DNA from: a virus
DNA: 23,901 bases
Virus record (IMG/VR): IMGVR_UViG_3300025102_000288
Coordinates: 1 to 23,901 of that record
Reading direction: 5' to 3' (one strand)
The notes beneath the pieces are model-generated. The model saw only the letters and a list, made by a program, of their open reading frames with translations. It was not told the DNA's origin and did not search any database. Within the stretch, counting starts at the first letter, position 1; each line of letters opens with the position of its first letter. A program made the translations under genes and the position numbers. Of this stretch, positions 1 through 5,697 are shown one piece after another.

Positions 1-24
1 GATCTAGGATCTAGGATCTAGGAT
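1..24. repeat. GATCTAG tandem repeat at left edge
   Basis: Three perfect head-to-tail copies of the heptamer GATCTAG (1-7, 8-14, 15-21) followed by GAT. A fourth copy lies at 164-170, overlapping the stop codon of the first gene. The array begins at the first base, so more copies may lie outside the window. The rest of 1-166 holds one terminator and no convincing gene. Confidence 0.85.
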
Positions 25-118
25 TTTGTAAATTAGGTTTTCATAAAAATGGCCAGCGATACGATTGACCAGCTACGCGGCACGCTGGTGGCGGCGTGAT
101 TAACTGGAAATAAGACAC

Positions 119-144
119 AAAAAAAGCGGCGCAAAGGCCGCTTT
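119..144 (-). terminator. Rho-independent terminator after the 167-493 gene
   Basis: Perfect 8-bp stem AAAGCGGC / GCCGCTTT (123-130 with 137-144), 6-nt loop, followed on the minus strand by a run of seven T. It lies 23 bp past the stop codon of the last minus-strand gene and closes the left arm. Confidence 0.85.
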
Positions 145-166
145 AATTGCACCAGCTGGCGCGGAT

Positions 167-493
167 CTAGTCGACCATTTCAAATTGATCTTCTAGGCCA
201 ATAAGCGCTTCATGTTTACGCGTTTTCTGGCGTACCAACGACCGTTTTAATAGCGTCTTGCGTCCAGTATGGCCGTCAGTAAATGACAGCTGAAAAGTTT
301 TAACGCCGTTTTCTGGGTCTTCCTGCACGCTTATATCCAGCGCACCAAAGTTGTGAGAATTCACAGCGCTAAAACCTACCTTAATATTTTGCGTGTTGTG
401 CTGGATCACGCCAAACGATTTATTGCCAGTCTTGCCGCCAGATCTTGCATAAGCGCAAGAATTGATGTCAAACCAAATTGGATAATTTTTCAT
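167..493 (-). CDS. Hypothetical phage protein, 108 aa
   Basis: I do not recognise a family. The product is a basic, soluble 108-residue protein with no membrane segment; the middle (about residues 35-80) reads like alternating beta strands and the region around residues 78-95 is rich in Arg/Lys. The ATG at 493 lies one base after the stop of the 495-716 gene and an AGGAAG ribosome site sits inside the end of that gene, so the two are translationally coupled and share the promoter near 750-777. A strong terminator follows at 119-144. Probably an accessory gene of the phage left arm; no function can be inferred. Confidence 0.75.
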   Translation of the reverse strand: MKNYPIWFDINSCAYARSGGKTGNKSFGVIQHNTQNIKVGFSAVNSHNFGALDISVQEDPENGVKTFQLSFTDGHTGRKTLLKRSLVRQKTRKHEALIGLEDQFEMVD

Positions 494-494
494 T

Positions 495-716
495 TTATAC
501 TTCCTTTATCTGGATCATAGCATTTTCGGTTTCTTGCAACGCTTCCAGATCCTCTTCAGAAAGCGTGTACTGGCTATGTGATACCGTCCAATCAACACGG
601 CGGCCAATCTCTTCAGTTATCCAATCTTCAACTTCAGATATGGATTTAAATCTTTTTTTGGTCGGATTAGTATCCAGCCAATCAACTGGATAGGTTACTT
701 GATATTCAATAGTCAT
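495..716 (-). CDS. Hypothetical acidic protein, 73 aa
   Basis: Unrecognised 73-residue acidic protein. An N-terminal strand-like part (residues 1-12) is followed by helical, charged segments including an Asp/Glu-rich stretch at about 52-65. The ATG is preceded by AAGGA at 7 nt. It is the first gene of a two-gene transcript: a sigma-70-like promoter ends about 34 bp upstream and the next start codon is one base past this stop. No cysteines or membrane helix. No function is proposed. Confidence 0.75.
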   Translation of the reverse strand: MTIEYQVTYPVDWLDTNPTKKRFKSISEVEDWITEEIGRRVDWTVSHSQYTLSEEDLEALQETENAMIQIKEV

Positions 717-749
717 AATATTTCCTTTTCATAGTTATGTTTAAATTCA

Positions 750-777
750 AGTATAAGAAAAAATAAGTTAACGTCAA
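750..777 (-). promoter_or_regulatory. Sigma-70-type promoter for 716-167
   Basis: Minus strand: -35 TTGACG (772-777), 16-bp spacer, -10 TATACT (750-755). It begins seven bases after the T-run of the upstream terminator (784-810), so the old transcript ends just before the new one is set up. Confidence 0.75.
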
Positions 778-783
778 TAGCAT

Positions 784-810
784 AAAAAAAGGCCGCATTA
801 AGCGGCCTTT
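784..810 (-). terminator. Rho-independent terminator after the DUF932 gene
   Basis: Stem AAAGGCCGC / GCGGCCTTT (788-796 with 802-810), 5-nt loop, then a seven-T run on the minus strand. It lies 23 bp beyond the DUF932 stop codon. Confidence 0.9.
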
Positions 811-832
811 AGTGGTTCATATATAAATGGAT

Positions 833-2026
833 CTAAGCGGCTACGGTATCCAATAGCTGGCCAGCCTTGCGTTCCAGATCCAGCCTGTTATCTTGGTGCG
901 GAATATCGCGTGCTATAGCTGTTATAGCATTAGAAGCGTCCCAGATAGTCTTTAATGGTTTTTGTTCTTCGTCACCGTGCCTAGAATACGCGGCCTTAGC
1001 CATTCTAGCGGATAGGCCAACACGCTTTTGAAGAAATTTTAAAGCTTGCTCTTCATCTTCCGCTATTTGCGCATCTTGTGCCGCTTGTATACCGTCCAGC
1101 ACTTTTGTAGTTGATCCATTGCTAAAGGATCTAAGCGCTGGCTGGGCTTCATCACTAAAACGTTCCGCCGCGAATTTGGTATGCCTAATAGTAATTTCAC
1201 TAAAATCTTCAACACCCCATGCATATCGGTTCTGACACACGCCGCGCATGTACATAGTAGCGATTTTACAAGATTTAGCCCCGACTTCGCTATTAGAGAT
1301 ATAAAAACCCCTAAACACAAGATCTGGTTCACCGTTCGGAAGCTTGCCTATTTCAATAGGGTTCAGATCATCTACTAGAAAAATAAAAACGTCTCTATCA
1401 GATCCATAAATAGTAGTGCTCTCATTAGTCACAGGCGCAAAAGGATCATAGACGGCCATGCCGCTTTCAGATCCAGTTATATAACCGGGAATTTTAAACT
1501 TGGTAGCGGCGGCTATTTCTTGCACAGCGGCTACTATTTCCCAATCATATATGCGGCCATACTCTGATCCAGTAAGAGCTCTTAACTGGCCTTTTGTAGA
1601 TTTATAAGATTTTACCAGCTCTTTATTTCTGTTTTCTAATAAACCCCATTTAACACAGTCCGCCGCTAATGGCGCTGGTAGATCACGCAAATAGCCAGCT
1701 GGCGCACCAGCTAGACTACTGATCTGGCCAAAAGACCAATGAGTTGGAACGGCTTGATGTTCCTGTTTATTCTGATCAGTAAATTCAAGCGTTATCTTGC
1801 CTTGTCTTATATCGTTCTCATCTACATCACCGTTAATATGTAAATTCTTAACGTTAAGAACGTCCGCTTGCATCATCTGATAATCATTAAACTTGAAATC
1901 ACGCAACGCTTGCAAAGTTGTAAAGCGTTCATCAGCTGGCCGCCGCGCCCAGTTAGAAGCAATTAACCCAGCTTCGCTACTAATACCATGCGTCAACGCA
2001 TCTGTTTTATATGTAAATTCGTTCAT
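833..2026 (-). CDS. DUF932-family phage/plasmid protein
   Basis: A 397-residue member of the DUF932 family, found in phages and plasmids and of unknown biochemical role. Recognisable blocks are LRALTGSEYGRIYDW (residues 148-162), FYISNSEVGAKSCKI (241-255), and the following R-x-V-C-Q-N-R segment (261-267), a typical DUF932 signature. The C-terminal third is helical and charged. An in-frame ATG exists 63 bp upstream at 2089, but the ATG at 2026 has a clear AAAGGA site 7 nt away, whereas the longer form would have to be translated through a terminator-like hairpin. The gene stands alone between two terminators and is the largest gene of the accessory arm. Family members have been linked by context to DNA metabolism; that role is not shown here. 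Confidence 0.88.
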   Translation of the reverse strand: MNEFTYKTDALTHGISSEAGLIASNWARRPADERFTTLQALRDFKFNDYQMMQADVLNVKNLHINGDVDENDIRQGKITLEFTDQNKQEHQAVPTHWSFGQISSLAGAPAGYLRDLPAPLAADCVKWGLLENRNKELVKSYKSTKGQLRALTGSEYGRIYDWEIVAAVQEIAAATKFKIPGYITGSESGMAVYDPFAPVTNESTTIYGSDRDVFIFLVDDLNPIEIGKLPNGEPDLVFRGFYISNSEVGAKSCKIATMYMRGVCQNRYAWGVEDFSEITIRHTKFAAERFSDEAQPALRSFSNGSTTKVLDGIQAAQDAQIAEDEEQALKFLQKRVGLSARMAKAAYSRHGDEEQKPLKTIWDASNAITAIARDIPHQDNRLDLERKAGQLLDTVAA

Positions 2027-2047
2027 AGTTTTTTCCTTTGTTATGTT

Positions 2048-2073
2048 AAAAAAGCGGACTGTTTTACCAGTCC
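2048..2073 (-). terminator. Hairpin plus T-run in the DUF932 leader
   Basis: Perfect 6-bp stem GGACTG / CAGTCC (2056-2061 with 2068-2073), 6-nt loop, then a six-T run on the minus strand at 2048-2053. It can terminate the three-gene operon ending at 2112, but it also lies only 22 bp before the DUF932 start codon, with no room for a promoter in between. Confidence 0.7.
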
Positions 2074-2111
2074 ACCCCTTATATCGCATATATTCGTATA
2101 CTTTTCAAGAG

Positions 2112-2357
2112 TTAATTTTTCAGAAAATTATCTTCTTCATCAATGATAAGATTTAATTCTATGGTTTCCGAACCGTCCACAATAGAATGATCAAATTCTT
2201 CCCAGCGTATTTTGTGATCTTTGTCGCTGGGGTTCTCTTGCGGATCACCGTATTTAAGAAGATCATCAATCTTTGTAGGACTAATTCCCGTCACATTAAT
2301 ACGATATTTTATAGTGTGAAGTTCCTTAACAATAGCTTCTACATATAATTGTTTCAT
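2112..2357 (-). CDS. Hypothetical acidic protein, 81 aa
   Basis: Unrecognised 81-residue protein, strongly acidic in its second half (about residues 45-78), with a beta-rich pattern at both ends. Its ATG overlaps the stop of the 2354-2731 gene as ATGA, so translation is coupled. It is the last gene of a three-gene operon (2960 to 2112); a hairpin with a T-run follows 39 bp after the stop. No motif, membrane helix or cysteine pair is visible. Confidence 0.75.
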   Translation of the reverse strand: MKQLYVEAIVKELHTIKYRINVTGISPTKIDDLLKYGDPQENPSDKDHKIRWEEFDHSIVDGSETIELNLIIDEEDNFLKN

Positions 2358-2731
2358 TTTTTACCCTCTCTTTCACGCCGCTGTTTAGCCTCTATCCATA
2401 AAGACATAGTCACCGCTTTGTAATATTGATTTAGTCGATCTTTTTCTTGCTGGATCAAAGCGTCATATTCTTTGACAACGGCCTCTTTATTACCAGCGTT
2501 AATGGCCGCCTTAGATCTTTTCTTAAATTCATTGATCTTTCCATAGGCGGCTATTTCAGCAAACCTAGCGGCGGCTACGCCAGTTTCAGTACATTGCTTA
2601 CAGGATCTACCTTTTGAATAGGGCACCAGCGGTTCTGGGTTGTTGCCCTCAGCGTATCCAGTCTTTTCCTCTGGTAATATGGGCTCTTTGCAAAATACAC
2701 AATGATGTTTTACTTCTTTAATATCTGTCAT
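2354..2731 (-). CDS. Zinc-finger-like small protein, 125 aa
   Basis: The N-terminal third carries two CxxC pairs, HHCVFCKEP at about residues 10-18 and SCKQC at about 42-46, spaced by about 30 residues; together they could bind one zinc ion. The rest (about 50-125) is helical, highly charged and probably coiled-coil, ending in a basic tail. An upstream in-frame ATG at 2758 would overlap the previous gene, but the ATG at 2731 has AAGGA at 8 nt and is preferred. Zinc-ribbon plus helical tail is common in phage nucleic-acid-binding or recycling proteins, but the role is unknown. Middle gene of the 2960-2112 operon. Confidence 0.75.
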   Translation of the reverse strand: MTDIKEVKHHCVFCKEPILPEEKTGYAEGNNPEPLVPYSKGRSCKQCTETGVAAARFAEIAAYGKINEFKKRSKAAINAGNKEAVVKEYDALIQQEKDRLNQYYKAVTMSLWIEAKQRREREGKK

Positions 2732-2735
2732 AATT

Positions 2736-2960
2736 TTATTCCTTATTAATGTAGCCATGATTTATTTTCCATTTGGACGCCGTATCATCTATAAATTTAA
2801 AAGCGTCTTGAATAGATGAATTAAACCATTTCGATCTATCCCTACTTGGGCAATCTTCGTCGGCGTGATCTGAAACAGTTTGTAAATGATTGAGTGCTAA
2901 TTTTAAATCAAATAAAACTTCATCATGTTTAAACAAAAGCTCCTCATATTTATCTGCCAT
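2736..2960 (-). CDS. Hypothetical helical protein, 74 aa
   Basis: First gene of a three-gene operon. It encodes 74 mostly helical residues with a single Cys and an acidic middle segment (about 31-42). The ATG has an ideal AAGGAG at 7 nt and lies 33 bp downstream of a good -10 box. The leader (2958-2987) is nearly the same as the leader of the 3672-3938 gene, suggesting duplication of a regulatory cassette. No family is recognised. Confidence 0.8.
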   Translation of the reverse strand: MADKYEELLFKHDEVLFDLKLALNHLQTVSDHADEDCPSRDRSKWFNSSIQDAFKFIDDTASKWKINHGYINKE

Positions 2961-2972
2961 AGTTTTACTCCT

Positions 2973-2986
2973 TAGTTAGTGACAAT
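2973..2986 (-). repeat. Duplicated leader element, copy 1
   Basis: The 14-mer ATTGTCACTAACTA (minus strand) is present here and at 3953-3966. Each copy lies between a -10 box and the Shine-Dalgarno sequence of a small gene, and the following AGGAG...ACTATG context is also shared. Confidence 0.8.
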
Positions 2987-2993
2987 CTCTTAT

Positions 2994-3021
2994 ACTATAC
3001 ACAATAAAAAAGGCCAGTCAA
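2994..3021 (-). promoter_or_regulatory. Sigma-70-type promoter for 2960-2112
   Basis: Minus strand: -35 TTGACT (3016-3021), 16-bp spacer, -10 TATAGT (2994-2999). The -35 hexamer is formed by bases of the loop and descending arm of the terminator hairpin 3011-3034, so terminator and promoter physically overlap. Confidence 0.78.
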
Positions 3022-3038
3022 TTACAACTGGCCTTTTC
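3005..3038. terminator. Bidirectional terminator hairpin
   Basis: Perfect 8-bp stem AGGCCAGT / ACTGGCCT (3011-3018 with 3027-3034), 8-nt loop, flanked by an A-run on the left and T-run on the right, so it can work on both strands. On the minus strand it ends the 3938-3148 transcript. Confidence 0.85.
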
Positions 3039-3039
3039 T

Positions 3040-3099
3040 TTATTTACGGCGGCGGCGGTCTATTCTGCTTCTGTATTCATCATACTTTGATCCATACAT
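3040..3099 (-). CDS. Possible 19-aa basic peptide
   Basis: A short frame begins at ATG 3099 and ends in a run of arginines encoded by repeated CGC/CGT codons, just before the terminator at 3011-3034. The same frame is open upstream for about 12 codons (aliphatic and aromatic residues) without ATG/GTG/TTG. No convincing ribosome site is seen. It could be a real mini-gene with an unusual start or simply a 3' untranslated stretch. Confidence 0.25.
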   Translation of the reverse strand: MYGSKYDEYRSRIDRRRRK

Positions 3100-3147
3100 A
3101 AGACGGCCGAACCAATCAATTAAAAATAAAATCTACCTCACCCCCTT

Positions 3148-3456
3148 TCAATCCCATAGATCCCAAGCGTCACACGCTTCCAGACGTAAAGGGCTCTTTC
3201 TACCTTTTACGCCATGAAGAACCAGCCTACTTTTGGTTTCTATCCATAATTTTGCACCGCATGGTCTAGGCCGATCTGGCCTGTAAACCATACGCGCATT
3301 AGCTGGCAGTTCTACTTCCATACAATATTTAGTCTGCGTTTTCTGGCGCCTTGTCTTCTGATCCCAGTATTCATACTCTACACGAACTACGGGCTCACGT
3401 TCTTCACGCTTATTATTGCGCTGGATAATGTTTTTATTTATGTGGATAATTTTCAT
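3148..3456 (-). CDS. Hypothetical basic protein, 102 aa
   Basis: Unrecognised 102-residue protein, very rich in Arg and Lys in its first two thirds, with Cys at about 45, 67 and 94 and a Trp-rich acidic C-terminus. Its beta-rich, basic character would fit nucleic-acid binding, but no named fold is evident. It starts 3 bp after the stop of the 3460-3672 gene and is the last sure gene of the 3938-3148 transcript. Confidence 0.72.
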   Translation of the reverse strand: MKIIHINKNIIQRNNKREEREPVVRVEYEYWDQKTRRQKTQTKYCMEVELPANARMVYRPDRPRPCGAKLWIETKSRLVLHGVKGRKSPLRLEACDAWDLWD

Positions 3457-3459
3457 TAC

Positions 3460-3672
3460 TTAATCCCCTACAACATCAACTTGCACAGAGTGAAAATCTC
3501 TATGGACAGTTTTTAAATAATATTCCTTTGCTACTTTATCCTCACAAAATGAAAAACCGCCATAGTCCTTAGTGATTTTTAAGGCTTTATTCTCAGCATC
3601 TTTTTCAGTAGCGGCCTCGACTTCAAAATGAAACCCCTCTTCATATGCAATAGCTACCCTAAATTTTTTCAT
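3460..3672 (-). CDS. Hypothetical small alpha/beta protein, 70 aa
   Basis: A 70-residue protein with a beta-strand, beta-strand, helix pattern: an N-terminal strand (residues 2-9), a second strand (about 13-20) and an Ala/Glu/Lys-rich helix (about 21-34), then two more strands. This resembles many small phage proteins of the DpnD/PcfM-like size class, but the match is only by shape. The ATG overlaps the previous stop by one base (TAATG). No function can be assigned. Confidence 0.72.
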   Translation of the reverse strand: MKKFRVAIAYEEGFHFEVEAATEKDAENKALKITKDYGGFSFCEDKVAKEYYLKTVHRDFHSVQVDVVGD

Positions 3673-3938
3673 TACCCACCCCCCAAGAACGTACCAGACC
3701 CATCATAGGATATTTTAGAAATATCTATTTGCTTTAAAATATTGTAGATCTCCAAAGCATCAGTTAGCTGGCTTTCAGAACTTTTATATTTCTCAAAGAT
3801 CTCAGGGTTAGATAAAGTCTTCATATCTATCTCTGCATCAGAACTTACGGATATTTTCTGTAAGATCTTTTTCAGGTCTTCTTCTCTTAAACACAAACCC
3901 TCAAACTCAATATTATAATAATGCTCACGTTTTGTCAT
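3672..3938 (-). CDS. Hypothetical protein, 88 aa
   Basis: An 88-residue acidic, mainly helical protein with a Gly-rich C-terminal tail. The ATG at 3938 has AGGAG at 6 nt; a longer in-frame start at 3965 would run through the leader and is rejected. First gene of a three-gene transcript. Its leader shares a 14-bp element and ribosome-site context with that of the 2736-2960 gene although the two proteins are not obviously related, so regulation rather than the gene appears duplicated. Confidence 0.75.
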   Translation of the reverse strand: MTKREHYYNIEFEGLCLREEDLKKILQKISVSSDAEIDMKTLSNPEIFEKYKSSESQLTDALEIYNILKQIDISKISYDGSGTFLGGG

Positions 3939-3952
3939 AGTTTTCTCCTGTC

Positions 3953-3966
3953 TAGTTAGTGACAAT
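3953..3966 (-). repeat. Duplicated leader element, copy 2
   Basis: Second perfect copy of the 14-mer found at 2973-2986, 15 bp upstream of the ATG at 3938 and next to an AGGAG ribosome site. Confidence 0.8.
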
Positions 3967-3972
3967 ATCCCA

Positions 3973-4001
3973 TAGATAAACTATCAGACAGGACAAATCA
4001 A
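3973..4001 (-). promoter_or_regulatory. Probable promoter for 3938-3148
   Basis: Minus strand: -35 TTGATT (3996-4001), 17-bp spacer, -10 TATCTA (3973-3978, weak). The -35 lies inside the last codons of the nuclease gene. The shared leader with the better 2994-3021 promoter supports it. Confidence 0.5.
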
Positions 4002-4442
4002 GGAAAAAATTTTATCCCATTGAAAAGGCTGTTTACCTTTGAACTCTGGCTTAACCTTATCCAGACCGTCCATCTTCAGATCCACAGCGTCAGATCCTTT
4101 AAACAAATAGATCTCTGCTACATCAGAAGGCTTGGGTTGTTTCTTAACCAGCACCCAACAAGAGCCTTTTCCATGTCTAGTCAACCACGCTACTTGTGAC
4201 GGACGTAAGTCTACTTTATTAGTGGTGGTATATTTAAGCTCTACAAAATGAAAAGCACCCAGCTGGTCAAAGATCAATAGATCAGGAATACCAGCGCCGA
4301 CCCAGTTTTCAATTCGCGTTAGGTTCAGCTTGTAATTCGACCGACTCGCTGCTTCCTTTACTTGTTTGTAAAATCCGCTTTCTCGCTTTATTGCGGTTAC
4401 TGGTATTTTCTTCAGGTGTGATGTCGATTGTGACTGGGGCAT
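3984..4442 (-). CDS. VRR-NUC-type PD-(D/E)XK nuclease
   Basis: A 152-residue protein with the core of a VRR-NUC (restriction-like) nuclease: GAGIPDLLIF at about residues 49-58 supplies the catalytic Asp, FVELKY at about 66-71 supplies the E-x-K pair, and the downstream SQ-x-x-W segment (about 82-86) is characteristic of the family. Phage members are structure-specific nucleases thought to cut branched DNA during recombination, repair or packaging. The first 45 residues are encoded in a region that also codes, in another frame, for the tail of the terminase small subunit; the only start giving the full fold is ATG 4442. No cysteine or membrane segment. It is cotranscribed with the terminase gene. 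Confidence 0.82.
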   Translation of the reverse strand: MPQSQSTSHLKKIPVTAIKRESGFYKQVKEAASRSNYKLNLTRIENWVGAGIPDLLIFDQLGAFHFVELKYTTTNKVDLRPSQVAWLTRHGKGSCWVLVKKQPKPSDVAEIYLFKGSDAVDLKMDGLDKVKPEFKGKQPFQWDKIFSLICPV

Positions 4443-4932
4443 AACTATTTTTAATCTCCTCTAATGCTTTCATAACTTCTTCTTTAGACATACTGTCTAT
4501 GCTCCCGTGTCGTATTTCTGATTTATTTACGTAGATATCCCCTTGCGCCATACCTCTGGCTTTCTCAGCCATAACGGCGGCAGAGTACGCACCGTTCTGA
4601 AGCGCCAGATCACGGATAGTTTGCAAATCACGGATATGCCTGTGAAATGTAATTCCAAACTTTTCATCAAGCTCGCGCCTATATTCTTTTATAGCGTGAC
4701 ATACGTGTGGTGATATTCTGGGGTTAGTAAGCTCATATGCTCTAGTATGTGCGGAACCAACAGAATAGCCAGCATTGATAGCCGCTTCTCGAAATGTTAT
4801 CTGCCCGTCTTTACTTACCAGCTCTTTCACAAACAACTCTTGCTTTCGTGTTAGTGGGCTATGTATGTCCGCTGGTCTTCTACCGCGTGTTTCGTATTGT
4901 ATTCCTGATTTAGTGGGTCTGCGTCTTGCCAT
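4309..4932 (-). CDS. terS: Terminase small subunit
   Basis: A 207-residue DNA-packaging recognition protein. After a basic N-terminus (ARRRPTKS...), residues 26-75 hold the classic small-terminase helix-turn-helix: LTRKQELFVKEL, then REAAINAGYS and a run of helices ending near NPRISPHV. The middle (about 80-140) is helical and fits the oligomerisation region. It would bind the packaging site and hand DNA to the large subunit, which is not in this window. The last 45 codons overlap the nuclease gene by 134 bp. A promoter-like box (TATAGT at 4977-4982) lies 45 bp upstream, beside a 275-bp non-coding block with repeats that may include the packaging or replication signal. Confidence 0.85.
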   Translation of the reverse strand: MARRRPTKSGIQYETRGRRPADIHSPLTRKQELFVKELVSKDGQITFREAAINAGYSVGSAHTRAYELTNPRISPHVCHAIKEYRRELDEKFGITFHRHIRDLQTIRDLALQNGAYSAAVMAEKARGMAQGDIYVNKSEIRHGSIDSMSKEEVMKALEEIKNSYAPVTIDITPEENTSNRNKARKRILQTSKGSSESVELQAEPNAN

Positions 4933-4976
4933 GTGTTAATCCAGTTAAAAAGGTCTAGTTCGTTATTTCTCTATAT

Positions 4977-4982
4977 ACTATA
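4977..4982 (-). promoter_or_regulatory. Possible -10 box for the terminase gene
   Basis: TATAGT on the minus strand in the context TTGTGTCTATAGTATATAGAG, close to the TTGTGTATAGTATAAGAG context of the better promoter at 2994-3021. There is no good -35, only T-rich DNA at the right distance. Confidence 0.4.
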
Positions 4983-5047
4983 GACACAAAATAAAAAAAA
5001 TAAAAAACCATTTACCCCCCCATTAAGGAACATTTGTTAAATAACGG

Positions 5048-5150
5048 AATGATTACATTTTTAAAATTAAAGTGTAAACAAATATGTAATCATTAAGTCC
5101 TTATTATATAAGGGTTTTAAGCAATAATTACATAATTACACCGATTACAC
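5048..5150. repeat. ATTACAY repeats and 11-bp inverted repeat (candidate iterons)
   Basis: ATTACAT occurs at 5052-5058 (+), 5084-5090 (-) and 5127-5133 (+); ATTACAC at 5135-5141 (+) and 5144-5150 (+); a one-mismatch copy at 5072-5078 (-). The first and third are the cores of a perfect inverted repeat AATGATTACAT / ATGTAATCATT with a 25-nt spacer. The last three are direct repeats spaced 8 and 9 bp. Confidence 0.65.
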
Positions 5151-5207
5151 CTTTTCAAAATAAAAATTAAAAAAAATATTTTCAGCTCTATATATATAGG
5201 GAAATAA

Positions 5208-5387
5208 CTACAACAAGTGCCAAGAGTTCCGAAAACGACCATCATTATACTCTTTTTGTTTCGTGAGCATCTGTTCAGCCTCTTTGCGATTTGTCACGTT
5301 ATTCGTGATCCGATGTCCAGCCGCCTCGATATAATACAGGCGTTTATTGTCGAAGCCTTTTATTTCTTTAATAACAAACTTATCCAA
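5208..5387 (-). CDS. Small hypothetical protein with TTG start, 59 aa
   Basis: An open frame of 59 codons. It begins with TTG at 5387, overlapping the stop of the 5380-5697 gene by eight bases (TTGGATAA), which fits the overlap style of the whole cluster. Composition is that of a real small phage protein: a strand-like N-terminus (KFVIKEI), a YYIEAAGHRI strand pair, then a charged helix (about residues 33-47). No ATG/GTG is available in frame before residue 40 and no strong ribosome site is seen, so translation probably depends on coupling. It resembles small beta-beta-helix unknowns; no function. Confidence 0.6.
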   Translation of the reverse strand: MDKFVIKEIKGFDNKRLYYIEAAGHRITNNVTNRKEAEQMLTKQKEYNDGRFRNSWHLL

Positions 5388-5697
5388 CGGACATTTGGTG
5401 CAGCAGTTCTTTTACTTGTGTGGCGTCGCTACATTCTTTTAATTTTTTCTTATAAAAGGTAGATGTAAACTTTGGCAGCTCTTTTTCAAAACGTTGCTGC
5501 GCCATGATCTCATCTTTCTTTCTACACTCCAGCTCGTAAAAGAGCTCGTCATTCTCCAGCTTAAATGTTTTTGCCTCTGAATTTTCGTTACGCAGTCTGC
5601 AAATCTGCTGCACCAGCATATTAACATTAATACGCATTTTTACTTCTTGTTCCGTGAGCCGTCGTATTTCTTTTGTGGTTAGTGGTGTTATCTTCAT
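5380..5697 (-). CDS. Hypothetical coiled-coil protein, 105 aa
   Basis: A 105-residue, strongly helical protein with heptad-like spacing from about residue 20 to 75 (many Glu, Lys, Arg and Leu), probably a coiled coil. One Cys lies at about 33, another at about 58 and a third at about 90. The ATG overlaps the preceding stop (ATGA). Fifth gene of the tightly overlapped cluster 6795-5208. No family recognised. Confidence 0.72.
   Translation of the reverse strand: MKITPLTTKEIRRLTEQEVKMRINVNMLVQQICRLRNENSEAKTFKLENDELFYELECRKKDEIMAQQRFEKELPKFTSTFYKKKLKECSDATQVKELLHQMSVG

Larger units (their letters stand above)
4933..5207. other. AT-rich non-coding block with repeats
   Basis: The longest gene-free stretch of the window. 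It contains A/T homopolymer runs, a palindromic promoter-like box CTATATACTATAG (4971-4983), a run of seven C (about 5014-5020), a perfect 11-bp inverted repeat (5048-5058 / 5084-5094), a small hairpin CCTTAT-TAT-ATAAGG (5099-5113) and six ATTACAY-type words. It lies between the small-gene cluster and the terminase gene. It is best read as a control region: replication origin, operator or packaging site. Confidence 0.6.

Noticed and set aside
49-99. Plus-strand 16-codon frame with ATG at 49
   Set aside because: Too short, no ribosome site, and no link to other genes.
1063-1332. 89-codon minus-strand frame inside the DUF932 gene
   Set aside because: Overlaps the conserved DUF932 core in another frame; no ribosome site.
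2027-2089. Longer DUF932 start at ATG 2089
   Set aside because: Would be translated through the hairpin and T-run, whereas ATG 2026 has a clear AAAGGA site.
3047-3060. CGG trinucleotide repeat as a microsatellite element
   Set aside because: Only four units; explained by Arg codons of the small frame or by chance.
5099-5113. CCTTAT-TAT-ATAAGG hairpin as a plus-strand terminator
   Set aside because: Stem is AT-rich and weak, the T-run is only four bases, and no plus-strand gene ends here.
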